Below are positions 1 through 8,293 of a stretch of 42,924 nucleotides of DNA, piece by piece (positions within the stretch are counted from its first letter, which is position 1; each line of letters opens with the position of its first letter). A model generated the notes under the pieces. That model was not told the origin of the DNA and searched no databases. It saw only the letters and a list, made by a program, of their open reading frames with translations. Position numbers and translations under genes: made by a program. Source of the stretch: Desulfuromusa sp. Lineage in GTDB: Bacteria; Desulfobacterota; Desulfuromonadia; Desulfuromonadales; Geopsychrobacteraceae. The stretch is taken from assembly GCA_021647765.1 (NCBI GenBank), contig JAKIUD010000025.1, positions 1 through 42,924 of the forward strand. Reading direction: 5' to 3'.

Positions 1-202
1 GCCCCGCCAGCAAAGCATGAAACCCAAAACTTTCCAGAAAATAGAAGAACTCATCAAACAAACCCGCCTCACCCAGTCCATAGACTTCTGGAATGTCTTT
101 GCCTTCAGCCAAGTCAGAGGCGATCCCTGCCTGATCGCGTCCGGCTGTATGCCAGGTCAGACGGCTAGCGATATTACGAGCTGCATCAGTGATGAGATTC
201 AT
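1..202 (-). CDS. N-terminal part of an unrecognised protein, cut by the window edge
   Basis: The minus strand is open from an ATG at 202 to the left edge, giving 67 residues that begin MNLITDAARNIASRLTW and contain DIPEVYGLGEAGLFDEFFYF. Codon use looks like real coding sequence, and the plus-strand frame over the same bases looks like its shadow. No convincing Shine-Dalgarno precedes the ATG. I do not recognise the family with certainty. The acidic and aromatic N-terminus faintly recalls N-terminal segments of some deltaproteobacterial transposases, but that is a guess. The rest of the gene lies outside the window. Confidence 0.4.
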   Translation of the reverse strand, partial: MNLITDAARNIASRLTWHTAGRDQAGIASDLAEGKDIPEVYGLGEAGLFDEFFYFLESFGFHALLAG

Positions 203-565
203 AGCTCATGATATACCACAGGAAGCGACTCAATGCAAACTTGAGAATAGCGTAACTACTTGACTTTATTGAATAAAATGGAGCTACAGAATTGCCGTCA
301 GGAGGCGGTTAATAACTTATTCACGAGGGGGTTCTCGCCGCTCCTCAGGATGGCAGGACGGGGTGCTTACGGGTGAACAGGGGGCATTGCTGAGAGAATT
401 TGAGAAAATTGCGATCCGCAAAAAAATACACTTATCAGCAGGAATAATGAAATAAACTGAAAAAACTGTCAGAACCTGAGCCACTATATGAAATATCCAG
501 AGGAGACTATTGACCTTTGCGGTTTGTAGTCGTTTATTGTTAGGCTCGAGAGTTCCTTAGTTTTC
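203..565. other. Intergenic stretch without a recognisable gene
   Basis: These 363 bases lie between the edge-truncated gene and the stop codon of the RND transporter gene. I see no open frame of convincing length, no RNA gene and no clear rho-independent terminator for the transporter operon. The segment around 297-400 is G-rich and could be a remnant of mobile DNA, but no inverted repeats are evident. Confidence 0.5.
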
Positions 566-2884
566 TTATTTCGACTTCGGCAACAGAAAATAGGCGAGAG
601 CCGGGAGGAGCAGAATTGCCCCGAGCATATTAACCAGGAACATAAAGGTCAGCAGAATACCCATATCGGCTTGAAATTTGAGGGGGGAGAAAATCCACGT
701 GGCAACACCGATAGCCAGAGTCACTCCGGTAAAAACAACCCCGTTTCCAGTAATTGCCAGGGTATGCAGGTAAGCTTCCTGTAGCGTTTGTCCCTTTCTC
801 AGGTAACTGCGCAGGCGACTGAAAATGTAAATGCCGTAATCGACACCGACACCCACCCCCAGAGCGACAACTGGCAAAGTAGAAACCTTCAACCCAATCT
901 GGAGAATACTCATCAGGGCGTAAGCGAGCAGTGAGACCAGAGCGAGGGGCAAGATAATGCAAAGAACCGATCTGACCGAGCGAAACTCGTAGAAACAGAG
1001 GAGGATAACCGCCCCGAACACATAGAGTAAAATTGGAAACTGTGCAGCTGAAACCTCTTCGTTGGTTGCTGCCATCACCCCGACATTGCCAGTTGCCAAT
1101 CTGAAGGTGACGTTTTCGGTGCTATGTTGATCCCGATAATTCTTCACTTCAGAAACAATACTCGCGATGGTTTCAGCTTTGTGGTCTTTGGTGAAAATCA
1201 TCACCGGCATGACGCTGCAATCAGAGTTTAACAGGCCACTGCTGGTGGGGACATAACCAACGGCCTGAACCATGGTCGACTGGTTGCGCGGTAGCACCCG
1301 CCACTTCAAGCTCCCCTCGTTCCAGCCAGCATTAATCACTTTTGCAATCCCAGGAAGCCCGATGACCGATTGCACCCCTGCAACATTATTCATGTGCCAG
1401 GCAAAACGATCAATTGCAGTCATAATATCGTAATCGATACAGCCATCCGGCTTGGTTTCAACAATCACCGTAATCAGATCGACACCGATGGAAAAATGTT
1501 CGGTGATGACTTTACTGTCCTGATTGTAGCGCGAATCAGTGCGCAGTTCCGGAACGCCACGGTGCATATCCCCAATTTTGATGTCAGATCCTTTCCAAAG
1601 ACCGAAACCAAGCAGTACAACGGCCACCGCAACAATAACGGTTGCAGATTTCGGCTCTGCTGCCCGTTCAAAGAAACGCCAGACCGGCTTCAAGAGTTGC
1701 GCCTGATGATCAACCTGGTGCTTGTAGCGTCGCCCGATTTTAACGTAGGAAAGGAGAATTGGCAGCAGAATCAGGTTGGTCAAGATAATCACCGCAACTC
1801 CCAGACTGGCGGTTATTGCCATTTCCTGAATAACCTGGATCTGAATCAAATAGATAGTGATAAAGCCAATAGTGTCACTGGCCAGGGCAATCGATCCGGG
1901 GATAAGAAGTTGCCGAAAGCTGGATTTGGCTGCCTCCAGACGATCAGCACCCGCACGAACTTCAGCCATATTCGCGGTAATCATCTGTACAGCATGACTG
2001 ACACCGATGGCAAAAATCAAGAACGGAACCAGTAACCCCATGGGGTCGATACCGTAACCAAGCAATGGGAGCAACCCAAGCTGCCAGATGACAGCAATAA
2101 GTGAACAACTGAGTGGGATCAGGGTAAGAATCCAAGAGCGGGTATAGAAATAAACCAGAAGTGTGGTGATAACAAAAGCAATAAAGAAAAACAGGATGAC
2201 ACGTTTTGCACCATCGGCGATATCGCCAATAACTTTAGCAAAACCAATGATATGAACATCGACCTGGTCACTTTGGTATTTGTCACGAATCCGTTCCTCA
2301 AGCAGATGTGCAACCTTGATAAAGTCGAGCTTTTCCCCGGTGGCCGGATCAATTTCTAATAGCTGGGCACTAATCGCCGCACCAGTAAAATCATTGGCAA
2401 CAAGACGCCCGAGAATCCCCGCTTTGAGGATATTTTTCCGAACTTTTTCCAATCCTTCCGGGGTTGGTTCAAAATCTGCGGGGACAACATTGCCGCCCGC
2501 AATCCCATCTTCGACAACTTCGGTAAAACGAACATTGGGAGTAAACAGCGAACTGACCTGAGCACGATCAACCCCGGGGATAAAGAAGACATCGTCAGTC
2601 GCTTTTTCGAGGGTTTTAAAAAATTCGGGAGTGAAGATATCGCCATCTTTTGCCATGAGGGCAATCAGAATCCTGTTGGCGCCACCAAATTCCTTACGAT
2701 ATTCAACATAGGTTTGCATGTATTCATGCTTGAGCGGTAACAGCTTGCTGAATCCGGCATCAATACGCAGATTGGTGACAGAGTAGGCCATGAGCAGGGT
2801 TACCAGGACAAAAAAGCCTAGGAAAACAGGACGGTTATTAAATATAAGCTTTTCAAGTCCCGACTTTAAGGAATTAAGTTTCAT
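566..2884 (-). CDS. RND/MMPL-family inner-membrane transporter
   Basis: The 772-residue product has the twofold RND layout: a transmembrane segment near residues 19-37, a large periplasmic loop, a membrane bundle around 220-400, another single helix near 412-430, a second periplasmic loop, and a C-terminal bundle around 615-765. The second bundle carries VGVGVDYGIYIFSRLR, typical of MMPL/SSD-type RND proteins rather than drug-efflux AcrB types. No membrane-fusion or TolC-like partner is encoded nearby. It is the last gene of a minus-strand set with YCF48, DUF1329 and DUF1302 proteins, a combination known from many Gram-negative genomes and suspected of moving hydrophobic or lipid-like molecules between membranes. 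The substrate cannot be read from sequence. The start at 2884 has GCGAG upstream. Confidence 0.88.
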   Translation of the reverse strand: MKLNSLKSGLEKLIFNNRPVFLGFFVLVTLLMAYSVTNLRIDAGFSKLLPLKHEYMQTYVEYRKEFGGANRILIALMAKDGDIFTPEFFKTLEKATDDVFFIPGVDRAQVSSLFTPNVRFTEVVEDGIAGGNVVPADFEPTPEGLEKVRKNILKAGILGRLVANDFTGAAISAQLLEIDPATGEKLDFIKVAHLLEERIRDKYQSDQVDVHIIGFAKVIGDIADGAKRVILFFFIAFVITTLLVYFYTRSWILTLIPLSCSLIAVIWQLGLLPLLGYGIDPMGLLVPFLIFAIGVSHAVQMITANMAEVRAGADRLEAAKSSFRQLLIPGSIALASDTIGFITIYLIQIQVIQEMAITASLGVAVIILTNLILLPILLSYVKIGRRYKHQVDHQAQLLKPVWRFFERAAEPKSATVIVAVAVVLLGFGLWKGSDIKIGDMHRGVPELRTDSRYNQDSKVITEHFSIGVDLITVIVETKPDGCIDYDIMTAIDRFAWHMNNVAGVQSVIGLPGIAKVINAGWNEGSLKWRVLPRNQSTMVQAVGYVPTSSGLLNSDCSVMPVMIFTKDHKAETIASIVSEVKNYRDQHSTENVTFRLATGNVGVMAATNEEVSAAQFPILLYVFGAVILLCFYEFRSVRSVLCIILPLALVSLLAYALMSILQIGLKVSTLPVVALGVGVGVDYGIYIFSRLRSYLRKGQTLQEAYLHTLAITGNGVVFTGVTLAIGVATWIFSPLKFQADMGILLTFMFLVNMLGAILLLPALAYFLLPKSK

Positions 2885-2904
2885 CTAAATCTCGCTGAAG
2901 TTCT

Positions 2905-2927
2905 CCCTTCTCCCACATGGAGAAGGG
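2905..2927. repeat. Perfect 9-bp hairpin between YCF48 and RND genes
   Basis: CCCTTCTCC and its exact reverse complement GGAGAAGGG are separated by five bases in the 61-bp gap between the two genes. No T-run follows on the minus strand, so it is not a classical terminator. It could stabilise the upstream mRNA or attenuate transcription, or be a single REP-like unit. Confidence 0.55.
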
Positions 2928-2945
2928 TTGGGAGGAAATCCGATT

Positions 2946-3914
2946 CTATTGACCAATACTTTTCAAAGACAATTTTGTCACACCAAAGCTTCCCACAGCA
3001 ACGATACTGCCATCAGCTGCTTCTAACATTTTGCTAAAACCTTTACGGTCTGGATCCTGATGCAAAATAAAACTGTTACCATTGTCCTGGCTGGTTAAAA
3101 GTGTCCCGGCCAAACCGGATACCACCAGAGTTCCGTCCTGCAGACGCAGTCCACTGGTCAAGCTTGCTTCCGTCCCTGTTTTGACCTGAATCCAGGTTTC
3201 TCCAGCATCACCTGACCTGAACAGGTGACCACGCAAGCCAAATAACAACAGTCTGCTTCCAGCTACGGGAAAGATGCCAAAGAATGATCCTTGATAATCA
3301 GGATCCAAAAGTGTCCAGTTCTGCCCATTATCATCAGAACGGTAAACAAAGCCAGCCTCAGCAGCAATAAATAATTGATCACCAAGTGCAATCATTTGGT
3401 TCAAGTGGAAATCATCCTCACCGATCCAACGACCTTTCCAGCTGTTGCCACCATCGAAAGATTCTAAAAACTGGCCGTAGGCGCCGATGGCATAACCATG
3501 CTTGATGTCTAGAAAGAAGATGTCCAGAAGTGGGCTTTCAGCTTCAGCATTTTCATAAACCAACGCCCAGTTCCTGCCTCCATCCCGGGTACGCAAAATA
3601 ACCTGGTCATGACCAACAACCCAGCCATTCTGAGAATCTATAAAATAAACAGCTGTGAGGGTTGCACGAGTCGGTACCGACATCTGCTCCCAGCTATCGC
3701 CATTGTCTTCACTGATCAAAATATGTCCACGTTCACCCACTGCTACCAAGTTATCTCCAATACGCTGGGCATCAAGCAGTAATGAACGACTCGAAAGGGG
3801 AGCCATAACAGAGCTTTCACTTCCGCTGGCAGGGGCGACAAAACACCACAAGACAAGTAGGATTGCAGTAACAAACAGCTTCAAATTGGGGTGTTTGCTA
3901 AAATAATTTTTCAT
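2946..3914 (-). CDS. YCF48 / Asp-box (BNR-like) beta-propeller exported protein
   Basis: From the ATG at 3914 the protein has 322 residues, beginning with a basic stretch and a hydrophobic signal (about residues 11-29) ending in APASGSES. The body has at least six Asp-box motifs of the S-x-D-x-G-x-x-W type, for example SEDNGDSW, TRDGGRNW, SFDGGNSW, SDDNGQNW and SGDAGETW. These mark a YCF48/sialidase-like propeller. Members next to RND transporters are thought to be periplasmic or outer-membrane accessory factors. A longer frame opens at 3980, but it would translate the terminator hairpin at 3951-3974, so I prefer 3914 although its Shine-Dalgarno is weak. It lies 61 bp upstream of the RND gene. 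Confidence 0.82.
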   Translation of the reverse strand: MKNYFSKHPNLKLFVTAILLVLWCFVAPASGSESSVMAPLSSRSLLLDAQRIGDNLVAVGERGHILISEDNGDSWEQMSVPTRATLTAVYFIDSQNGWVVGHDQVILRTRDGGRNWALVYENAEAESPLLDIFFLDIKHGYAIGAYGQFLESFDGGNSWKGRWIGEDDFHLNQMIALGDQLFIAAEAGFVYRSDDNGQNWTLLDPDYQGSFFGIFPVAGSRLLLFGLRGHLFRSGDAGETWIQVKTGTEASLTSGLRLQDGTLVVSGLAGTLLTSQDNGNSFILHQDPDRKGFSKMLEAADGSIVAVGSFGVTKLSLKSIGQ

Positions 3915-3944
3915 ATCTGACCATTTTATCGATTTGAAGGCATG

Positions 3945-3974
3945 AAAAATGGCCGAGCCGTTACCGACTCGGCC
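3945..3974 (-). terminator. Rho-independent terminator inside the envelope operon
   Basis: On the minus strand a 10-bp stem (GGCCGAGTCG pairing with CGGCTCGGCC, one G-T pair) closes a GTAA loop and is followed by five Ts. It lies downstream of the DUF1329 stop and just upstream of the YCF48 gene. It could end the DUF1302-DUF1329 transcript or attenuate read-through into the YCF48-RND pair. Confidence 0.85.
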
Positions 3975-3990
3975 AGTCATTTACACGCTT

Positions 3991-4116
3991 ACAGTAAACT
4001 CGGGACTGTCCCCAGCTCTATCGGGGGCTGTCCCAAAAGTTTACGGACTATGAAACTGCGCTGGTACGCACCGCAAAATCTTTGGGACACCCATACGGGG
4101 ACAGTCCCGGTTTTGC
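3991..4116 (+). repeat. REP/BIME-like two-hairpin element, copy A
   Basis: This 126-bp element has two outward halves. The first is GGGACTGTCCCC followed by GGGGGCTGTCCC. The second is GGGACACCC followed by GGGGACAGTCCC. Each half can fold as a hairpin. The whole unit, including flanking AGTAAACT and the distal TTTTGC, matches the reverse complement of 9627-9759, so it is a dispersed family. It sits just after the DUF1329 stop codon. Such elements are usually non-autonomous and may be mobilised by REP-associated tyrosine transposases, none of which is seen here. Confidence 0.75.
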
Positions 4117-4133
4117 TATTTTTGCAACGCCAA

Positions 4134-5495
4134 TTAACGACGACCAGAACGACGCAGGGCGCCCGGTGAATAATCCTGGTCAGTGCGTTTGATATCAAAA
4201 TCGTACATTTCAGATTCATTATCAAGTCCAAGAGCCAGATAGCGCCCGGATTGCAGATCGTAATGGGTCTCTAATGTTGTCCAGAAAGTCGGAACTTCAT
4301 AGTAATTGATCGAGTGCCCTTCAGAGACACGCCATAGCTGATCACGGTTGTCATAATTGTCTGCAACCATAATCTGCCAGGAATCCTCATCAACATAGAG
4401 GGTACGCCTTTTATACAAATGACGAGCTCCTTCGCGCAAAGTTGCTTCGACGACCCAGACACGGTGTAGTTCATAACGCAGATATTCCGGGTTGAGGTGC
4501 AGTGGGGTCAGAATATCCTTGTACTTGAGCTTATCGCTGTGTAACAGGTAGTTGTTGTAGGGGATATACAGCTCTTTTTTGCCGATCAGTTTCCAATCGT
4601 AGCGATCTGGAGCTCCATTAAACATGTCAAACTGATCAGAAGTTCTCAGACTGTCAGATGCTGTCCCTGGGTTATCATAAGCAACATTTGGAGCACGACG
4701 AACCCGCCGTTGACCGGGATTGTAAACCCAGGCAGCACGTGGTTCTTTTACCTGATTCATGGTTTCATGCACCAGTAGAACGTTACCAGCCAGCCGTGCC
4801 GGGGCTTTGACCTCCTGCCGGAACAGCAAAATACGGTTATCCAGTTTCTCTTCCGTCATCCCTGCCTGTGAATAGATAAGACTCATTTCGTCTTCAAACT
4901 TGACCAGGGTATAGCCTCCACCACGAGTCATCGGTGCCTGGGCAATATGGCGTGCCACAGCATCACCACGATAGCGAAGCAGATGATTCCAAAGAACTTC
5001 AATGCCACTTTTTGGTATCGGGAAGGGGATGCCATTAACTGTTCCAGTCACACCATCACCGTTATTGACCAGCTCGGCGGTCTGGGAAACTTTCTTGGTC
5101 ATATCGTAGATACGTTGCGGCACTGACGCGCTGCGATGGGTCGGGTAGACGTTCATCTTGAAGCTGTCATAGGTTTTAAGCAGCATCTGATGTCCGGCCG
5201 TTAATTTGTCTTTGTACTGCTCCATATTGGCAGCAGTGATAGTGAAAAGGATCTTGTCTGTCGCGTAGGGATCAGGATGGTGCATCCCCTTCGTATAACC
5301 TGCTGGTGGTGTTGTGATACCACCGTCCCACGCTGGAATAGTCCCATCGGAGTTGCCAGCTTTTTCGGCGCCAAGCGGAGTCAGATCTTTGCCTAAGCGG
5401 TCAGCTTCAGCCGCAGAAATAGCGGAAAAAGATTGGCTAGCCAGACCTGTAACCAGTAGCAGGGCAAAGGCCCAAGTTAATGCATTTTTCAGCAT
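4134..5495 (-). CDS. DUF1329 family exported protein (LolB-like fold family)
   Basis: The product starting at the ATG at 5495 has 453 residues. It begins MLKNALTWAFALLLVTGLAS and has a signal peptide with probable cleavage after SFSA. An AGAGGAG Shine-Dalgarno precedes this ATG, so I reject the longer in-frame start at 5588, which runs into the upstream gene. The mature protein has features of DUF1329, including SAAEADRLGKDLTPLGAEKAG near the start and the AWVYNPGQRRVRRAPNVAYD region. DUF1329 is related in fold to outer-membrane lipoprotein-sorting proteins of the LolA/LolB type. It follows the DUF1302 gene by 22 bp, and the pair almost always co-occurs. A periplasmic lipid or hydrophobe carrier role is an inference. 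Confidence 0.85.
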   Translation of the reverse strand: MLKNALTWAFALLLVTGLASQSFSAISAAEADRLGKDLTPLGAEKAGNSDGTIPAWDGGITTPPAGYTKGMHHPDPYATDKILFTITAANMEQYKDKLTAGHQMLLKTYDSFKMNVYPTHRSASVPQRIYDMTKKVSQTAELVNNGDGVTGTVNGIPFPIPKSGIEVLWNHLLRYRGDAVARHIAQAPMTRGGGYTLVKFEDEMSLIYSQAGMTEEKLDNRILLFRQEVKAPARLAGNVLLVHETMNQVKEPRAAWVYNPGQRRVRRAPNVAYDNPGTASDSLRTSDQFDMFNGAPDRYDWKLIGKKELYIPYNNYLLHSDKLKYKDILTPLHLNPEYLRYELHRVWVVEATLREGARHLYKRRTLYVDEDSWQIMVADNYDNRDQLWRVSEGHSINYYEVPTFWTTLETHYDLQSGRYLALGLDNESEMYDFDIKRTDQDYSPGALRRSGRR

Positions 5496-5517
5496 AATTT
5501 TAGCTCCTCTATATAAA

Positions 5518-7581
5518 TTAGAATGAATATTTGATATTAAATGCCACAAAATCACGATCATTGACCAGATTGTAACGACCAGCACCAAAATAATCGGTGT
5601 AGCTTAAATCGGCAGTCCATTGGTTCTGGTAGTTGGCACCCAGCCCCAAGGTTACTGCCTTGCGGCCATCAACGAAGTTACCACCGGGACCGGGAGTTGT
5701 TCCATTGACATCGTGCGCCCAGGCAATCCGTGGAGACAGGGTAACAGCACCAATAGCATTATTGAAGTCCAGCTTGGCAACCAGACGATAACCCCATGAA
5801 GTTGCATCGGCAAATGCATCAGCTGGTTCAGCGTCTTTGCCTGGATGGGCAGCAAGCGGGTAGACACTTTTGTCTAACTCATGATTTTCATTTCCTGACG
5901 TTGGTGTCCCTGGACCATTCAGTCTTAACTCATCTTTACTTGGCATACCGTAGACATGGGTAACACCTATCTCACCAACCATGACAAACTGATCGGCACC
6001 AAAAGTTGGGCCGAACACTTTGGTTGCCGTCATTTGTGCCTGAGAAACATCATATCTCTCATAACCTGGAATGTAGATAGATTCTCCCAGATTGGCAATA
6101 ATATCACCAGCTGTTATAAGGTTACTGAACTGGGAATAGGTTGGGTCTCCTACCGGGTTGGCCAGAGGTTCCAACGTCGCTAGGAGAAGTTCTATGTCGT
6201 CAAGTTGGAGAGGAACATCTGTCCGATAGGAAACTTCCCCCTGCAGAGCAATACCAGATTTTTGCAACAGAGTATTGAAACTCACACCATAGAGCTTGAT
6301 ATCTTCAGGATATTCAATTTGATAGCTGGCTGTTTTAGCAAAAGCATCGGTAGCAGCAGCACCAACCGCTCCAGCGAAAGCTGGATGTGTTGTATCTCCA
6401 CCCACAGCAATTAATGTTTGAGCAATTGCTCCTGCCTGACTTTGGGTCGCCCCAGCAGTCATGCCTGCAACTACCAACTCAGTTAATGTGGCAGCTCCAC
6501 CCGACAATACGTATTCGGTAACTATTGCTGGAGTTACCGTTGTTTGTATGTTCTGGGCTCCACCTAAACCGGTTGCATCACCTGTCCATGAGCTGATAAT
6601 TGGCAAACGGCTATGGTAATTCATGAAATAAAATCCGAACTCGGTATCATTCAGACCCGGGGCATAGACACGCATGGCAACCCCGTACTGACCATCATCG
6701 TCAGCATAAACATCTGAAGTCCGGGGAACTGCCATAAAGGTATCTGCTGCCGGCAGGTTGCCTTGGTCATCTACATCACCCCAACCAAGCATAACCTTGT
6801 CGCCACCTTCACCGACAAAATCGTTGGTGCTCCAGTAGGAACCAGGCGGGTCGATGACAACTTCTTTCCACTCGTACTGGTAAAAGCCTTCAAGGGTGAT
6901 ATTTTCGGTCGGGCTGATAGAAGCTGAAACCATCCCAACGGGAACCAGACCTTCTTTGAGCTCAGCACCAGCAACACGTAGTTTGCTGACAGCAAAGGGG
7001 TTGATGACGTTGATACCATTCTGGATAAAAGTACTTTCTCCCCAACTTAAAACCTGAGAACCGACCCGAATCTGCCCCGGCATCGTCCCCAGCTCAAAAT
7101 CCATGCTCACATAGGCATCGAGAAGTTCAGCATCCTTGCCGACCAGATCAATAGCTTCATCCCTCAGCTCTGTTCTGGCACGATCACCATCATTGTTTTC
7201 AAAATCATAAAAAGCCGTTCCTCGAACAAAAAGACCAAATCTCTTGTATTGAAGTGCCAATTCACTGGTTACTTTTGCGGTATTGTTGATCAGATCTCCC
7301 TTGTCGTAATTCAGGTTGCCATCATCATAATTTTGTGAATAAGCAAGACCTTCTCCATTTGAGGTACTGTCATTGCCAAAAATAGCATTATCTGGATCCT
7401 CCATCCGCCAGGCAAGACCATAGGAAAGAGTCGTATCCAGACTGCCCGTCAGGTCGCTAGTGCCGAATTGAAAAGCAAAGGCTGGAACAGCAAAGGTGGC
7501 AGCCAATACCAAAGCCAGCAGGGTCAGACAAGTGCTTCGTGCACTTAATCCAGTCAATTTTCTCCTCATTTTGATTTTCAT
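5518..7581 (-). CDS. DUF1302 family outer-membrane barrel-like protein
   Basis: The 687-residue protein has a signal peptide (residues 1 to about 36, ending VPAFA) and begins its mature part with FQFGTSDLTGSLDTTLSYGL. Alternating amphipathic strands, many aromatic residues at strand ends and a C-terminal strand ending in KYSF (terminal Phe) indicate an outer-membrane beta-barrel. Motifs such as GSQVLSWGES and INVINPFAVSKLR are typical of DUF1302. It is the first gene of the operon with an excellent AAGGAGG Shine-Dalgarno. A central Ala/Thr-rich insertion around residues 365-425 is poorly conserved-looking and may be an extracellular loop. It probably forms the outer-membrane end of the transport pathway with DUF1329, YCF48 and RND partners. 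Confidence 0.85.
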   Translation of the reverse strand: MKIKMRRKLTGLSARSTCLTLLALVLAATFAVPAFAFQFGTSDLTGSLDTTLSYGLAWRMEDPDNAIFGNDSTSNGEGLAYSQNYDDGNLNYDKGDLINNTAKVTSELALQYKRFGLFVRGTAFYDFENNDGDRARTELRDEAIDLVGKDAELLDAYVSMDFELGTMPGQIRVGSQVLSWGESTFIQNGINVINPFAVSKLRVAGAELKEGLVPVGMVSASISPTENITLEGFYQYEWKEVVIDPPGSYWSTNDFVGEGGDKVMLGWGDVDDQGNLPAADTFMAVPRTSDVYADDDGQYGVAMRVYAPGLNDTEFGFYFMNYHSRLPIISSWTGDATGLGGAQNIQTTVTPAIVTEYVLSGGAATLTELVVAGMTAGATQSQAGAIAQTLIAVGGDTTHPAFAGAVGAAATDAFAKTASYQIEYPEDIKLYGVSFNTLLQKSGIALQGEVSYRTDVPLQLDDIELLLATLEPLANPVGDPTYSQFSNLITAGDIIANLGESIYIPGYERYDVSQAQMTATKVFGPTFGADQFVMVGEIGVTHVYGMPSKDELRLNGPGTPTSGNENHELDKSVYPLAAHPGKDAEPADAFADATSWGYRLVAKLDFNNAIGAVTLSPRIAWAHDVNGTTPGPGGNFVDGRKAVTLGLGANYQNQWTADLSYTDYFGAGRYNLVNDRDFVAFNIKYSF

Positions 7582-7998
7582 GTTTCCTCCTTGGAGCGCA
7601 TGATTTTATCAACAATATCCACAAACAAAATAAAAGGCGACTTCCCATATTCTAAGTAGGACACTTTTGATGTTCATTAAACTTTGAATAGCCGTTTGAA
7701 GAATTGAGTTTACTTGTTAATACTAGCTCCGACTTGCTTTGTTCGCAAGAATAAAAAGGTGTTTTGTCAGTTCAAAAAAATCATTTTTATCAAGTTAGAA
7801 GCTATGACCCGCCTGCTCTGCCGGAAACACCTCCGATTGATAACAATTTATGCCGTTAGTTCATATCTACCGAACCTTTACGAAAAGGTCAACTACATTT
7901 ATAACAATGTTAGATTTTTTGTAGAGGAGGATGGACGAATTTTTCTGGAAGGGCAGCTTTTAGCCGGAAACTATCTGTGATATATAAGTTACTTATTG

Positions 7999-8127
7999 GA
8001 GCCTTTTGCAAAAGTCGTCATCCTCGTAAAAATGGGGATCCAGTTTTGACAAACCCAAGAAACCTCTGGATTTCTGCCTGCGCAGGAATGACGACCTCTG
8101 AATTTTAAAGACTTTTGCAAGAGGCTC
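7999..8127. repeat. MITE-like element with terminal inverted repeats
   Basis: The ends GAGCCTTTTGCAAAAG (7999-8014) and CTTTTGCAAGAGGCTC (8112-8127) are inverted repeats with one mismatch over 16 bases. Inside, GTCGTCATCCTCGTAAAAA and the complementary-looking GCGCAGGAATGACGAC form further dyad symmetry. The internal sequence resembles the GTCATTCC...GGAATCCAG repeats common in proteobacterial genomes. There is no transposase, so this is a non-autonomous element of about 129 bp. Confidence 0.7.
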
Positions 8128-8149
8128 ATTGTCATAACAGTTATTCTTA

Positions 8150-8281
8150 TCACCTGTTTCTTTCAAGGGAAGCAGGATTATGAGGGAACCGACCTTGGGT
8201 CTGTCCCCGATACAGGGAGACAATCGGAAGACAGAATTAAATTCAGTCCCCGATTGCCCTTCACCTGTTTTTTCAAGGGAG
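8150..8281 (+). repeat. Direct repeats flanking a REP-like insert upstream of hemL
   Basis: TCACCTGTTTCTTTCAAGGG (from 8150) and TCACCTGTTTTTTCAAGGGA (8261-8280) are near-identical 20-base direct repeats. The 90 bases between them contain GGGTCTGTCCCCGAT and CAGTCCCCGATTGCCC, similar in style to the GGGACTGTCCCC elements elsewhere in the window. This looks like insertion of a repeat with duplication of the hemL leader sequence. The downstream copy abuts the hemL ribosome-binding site. Confidence 0.55.
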
Positions 8282-8293
8282 TTAGAGGTCACC

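Larger units (their letters stand above)
7582..8293. other. Intergenic region between divergent DUF1302 operon and hemL
   Basis: These 712 bases must hold the promoters of the minus-strand envelope operon and of hemL. I could not identify a confident -35/-10 pair for either. A small open frame at 7714-7980 (88 codons) has no family resemblance and no good ribosome site, so I do not call it a gene. The hemL-proximal half is filled by a MITE-like element (7999-8127) and a duplicated segment (8150-8281). Confidence 0.6.

Noticed and set aside
17..211. Plus-strand 64-codon open frame at the left edge
   Set aside because: It is antisense to a minus-strand frame with better coding character, and the product has no recognisable features.
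1370..2035. 221-codon plus-strand frame antisense to the RND gene
   Set aside because: It lies wholly inside the transporter gene, and its product looks like a reverse-strand shadow without motifs.
7714..7980. 88-codon open frame between the DUF1302 gene and hemL
   Set aside because: No ribosome site, no family resemblance and a composition like translated AT-rich spacer.
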